Assembly: GCA_951802425.1 (NCBI GenBank)
Contig: OX637795.1
Span: 1,364,001 to 1,428,000, forward strand
DNA: 64,000 nt
Source: Clavaria fumosa
Lineage: Eukaryota > Basidiomycota > Agaricomycetes > Agaricales > Clavariaceae
Reading direction: 5' to 3'
Position 1 is the first letter of the stretch; each line of letters opens with the position of its first letter. Below, in pieces: positions 62,877 to 64,000 of this stretch. The position numbers and the translations under genes were made by a program. The notes under the pieces were generated by a model. That model was given only the letters and a program-made list of their open reading frames with translations. It did not search any database and was not told where the DNA came from.

Positions 62877-64000
62877 TCAATGAGCCTCGAAGTCATTATT
62901 GTACCTACTGCTTTTCAATTTACGCCTTTGCCCTCTCCCCCCTTCTTGTATCTCTTCTAGTTGTTTAACAATTGCTGCGATACTCAACTGCTGAGCCTCC
63001 TCCACCTCCTCCACCACATCCTCTGCAAGCACGACAACACCTTCAGGCAAAGCGACCAGATGAGGTGGAAGTTCGGAGCCTTCAGTATTAGCCAGAATAG
63101 TGTCAATGACATCAGGAATTGTCAATGCACTGTCGAGATCACCATCAACTTCAATTGCGATTGGATCATCTTCTGTAATGTCGTCAGTCTGAGCAATTGA
63201 TTCCTCCTTCGAACGGAGGCATATCTTGGCCCATCTCAATGGATCAGTAAGCTGGATTTCACGAAGCTTTTGAAGTGCTTCAACACTTGTGATGCTTTGA
63301 AATGAGAGGTTGAAGTTTCCGCTCTTGCAAAGCCGAAAAGCCTGACAAAATGTATGAAATCCAAGTCGAATGCATGAACTTAGGGAGCCTGCAGACCTGG
63401 CAGACAATCTTGGGAGAGTTAATCTCCTCAAATGCGGACACAAGCCAATTGACTGTACGATCACGCAGCGTGCCGATCTTGACATCGATTTTGATGTTGC
63501 TCGCAGCAGTGCCCAACTGAAGTTGATCGAGCGTCTCTTGAACCATGTCATCCTGCTGGCAATGCCTTATTGCAAGCTTGAGAAGGCGTTGGATGCCAAC
63601 ATCGCAAGGCTGCCAAAGTCCGGTACAACCACCTGGAACGTACTCGAGGATAATCCAGGGATGCTGTGCTCGCATCCAATCAGTAAACTCCTGAGAGCGG
63701 TGGACCCTCCAAGCGTCAAGCTGCAGTAAGCATTCCTGCTTCAGCACATCGAGCTCAACCATCTTATTCTTCCAATATGGAACCAGGATATGTGTAACCC
63801 ATGCACGCATTGTCACTTGGTTGGACCAATATGTATCAGTACCAGAGTGCTCGAATCGGAAGCCTTGATTGTTGGCCTTGGCCCAGCCAGGGGCTTTCTT
63901 GCTTGGGATGCTGTACTGCGTCTTGCCCTGAAAGATGGTTTGGAATGGGAGCAAGTCTCCTGCACCAGAGACAGCAACGACAAGTGTGAATGCACGCTTT
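62877..64000 (-). pseudogene. DDE_1 superfamily (pogo/Tigger-like) transposase, C-terminal part
   Basis: Runs in from beyond the right edge on the minus strand. It reads SKKAPGWAKANNQGFRFEHS, then LLQLDAWRVHRSQEFTDWM (a DDE aspartate), LEYVPGGCTGLWQPCDVGIQRLLK (the conserved segment before the last acidic residue, D in QPCDVG) and NWLVSAFEEINSPKIV. It then changes frame near 63370 and continues FRLCKSGNFNLSFQSITSVEAL to an acidic tail and stop at 62877. The frame change could be a frameshift or a short intron. Cut-and-paste transposase of the IS630-Tc1-mariner group. The outer end is probably near 62763 (ACTGTACCATTTCGACC), next to TA. Confidence 0.8.

Overview
The window looks like a repeat-dominated stretch of a filamentous basidiomycete genome. 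This is inferred from the mix of elements: chromodomain Ty3/gypsy chromoviruses, Ty1/copia elements, a Tad1-like LINE, a Plavaka-type (CACTA) transposase tail, hAT-type MITEs, a fungal NB-ARC/TPR (NLR-type) relic, and host genes with short GT-AG introns. No rRNA, tRNA gene or CRISPR was seen. Apart from one copia polyprotein, every large coding region is broken.

Layout. 1-1220: 3' end of a copia element. 1221-8256: a LINE on the minus strand, split by a 4.5 kb copia element (2560-7078, TSD CGCAT) whose gag has been inverted. 8257-10389: unassigned DNA and a Plavaka-like C-terminus. 10392-12812: LTR, gag and protease of a gypsy element, followed by a 1.5 kb degenerate repeat array (to 14314). 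14315-15906: a TRIM-like LTR element. 15961-16566 plus 34342 onward: remains of another gypsy chromodomain element and its LTR, interrupted by a nest. The nest is gypsy B (16567-34336, minus strand, TSD CCTAG), gypsy A inside it (17916-27736, plus strand, TSD GGCAC), and inside A a solo LTR (21103-21824, TSD GTCTA) and a hAT-like MITE (22438-23661, 7-bp repeat ACTTGGA). 35465-37892: NLR/TPR pseudogene. 38558-44655: 38-bp hairpin satellite split by copia F (39498-44451), which has a 1416-codon intact polyprotein and LTRs that read as identical. 44656-55430: mostly unassigned DNA with a small host-gene island (NAA10-like and an alpha/beta hydrolase, convergent), a LINE 3' fragment, MITEs and an IPT/TIG gene fragment. 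55874-61005: gypsy H. 61141-62528: unrecognised ORFs. 62545-62762: 61-bp tandem repeat. 62877-64000: a DDE_1 (pogo-like) transposase running off the right edge.

Most notable biology. The A/B chromovirus family carries three readable mechanisms. Its primer-binding site is complementary to the predicted 5' end of its own transcript (Tf1-like self-priming). Its gag/pol junction has an A7 slippery run followed by a strong hairpin (-1 frameshift). Downstream of the chromodomain it has an antisense gene whose cysteines, read across copies, match the spacing of a fungal Zn(II)2Cys6 cluster. A second theme is decay at CpG. Nonsense codons in the gypsy elements are nearly all TGA where the sister copy reads CGA, and catalytic Asp to Asn or Ser to Leu changes sit at former CpG sites in several unrelated elements. 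I could not run alignments, so identities and ages are by-eye statements.
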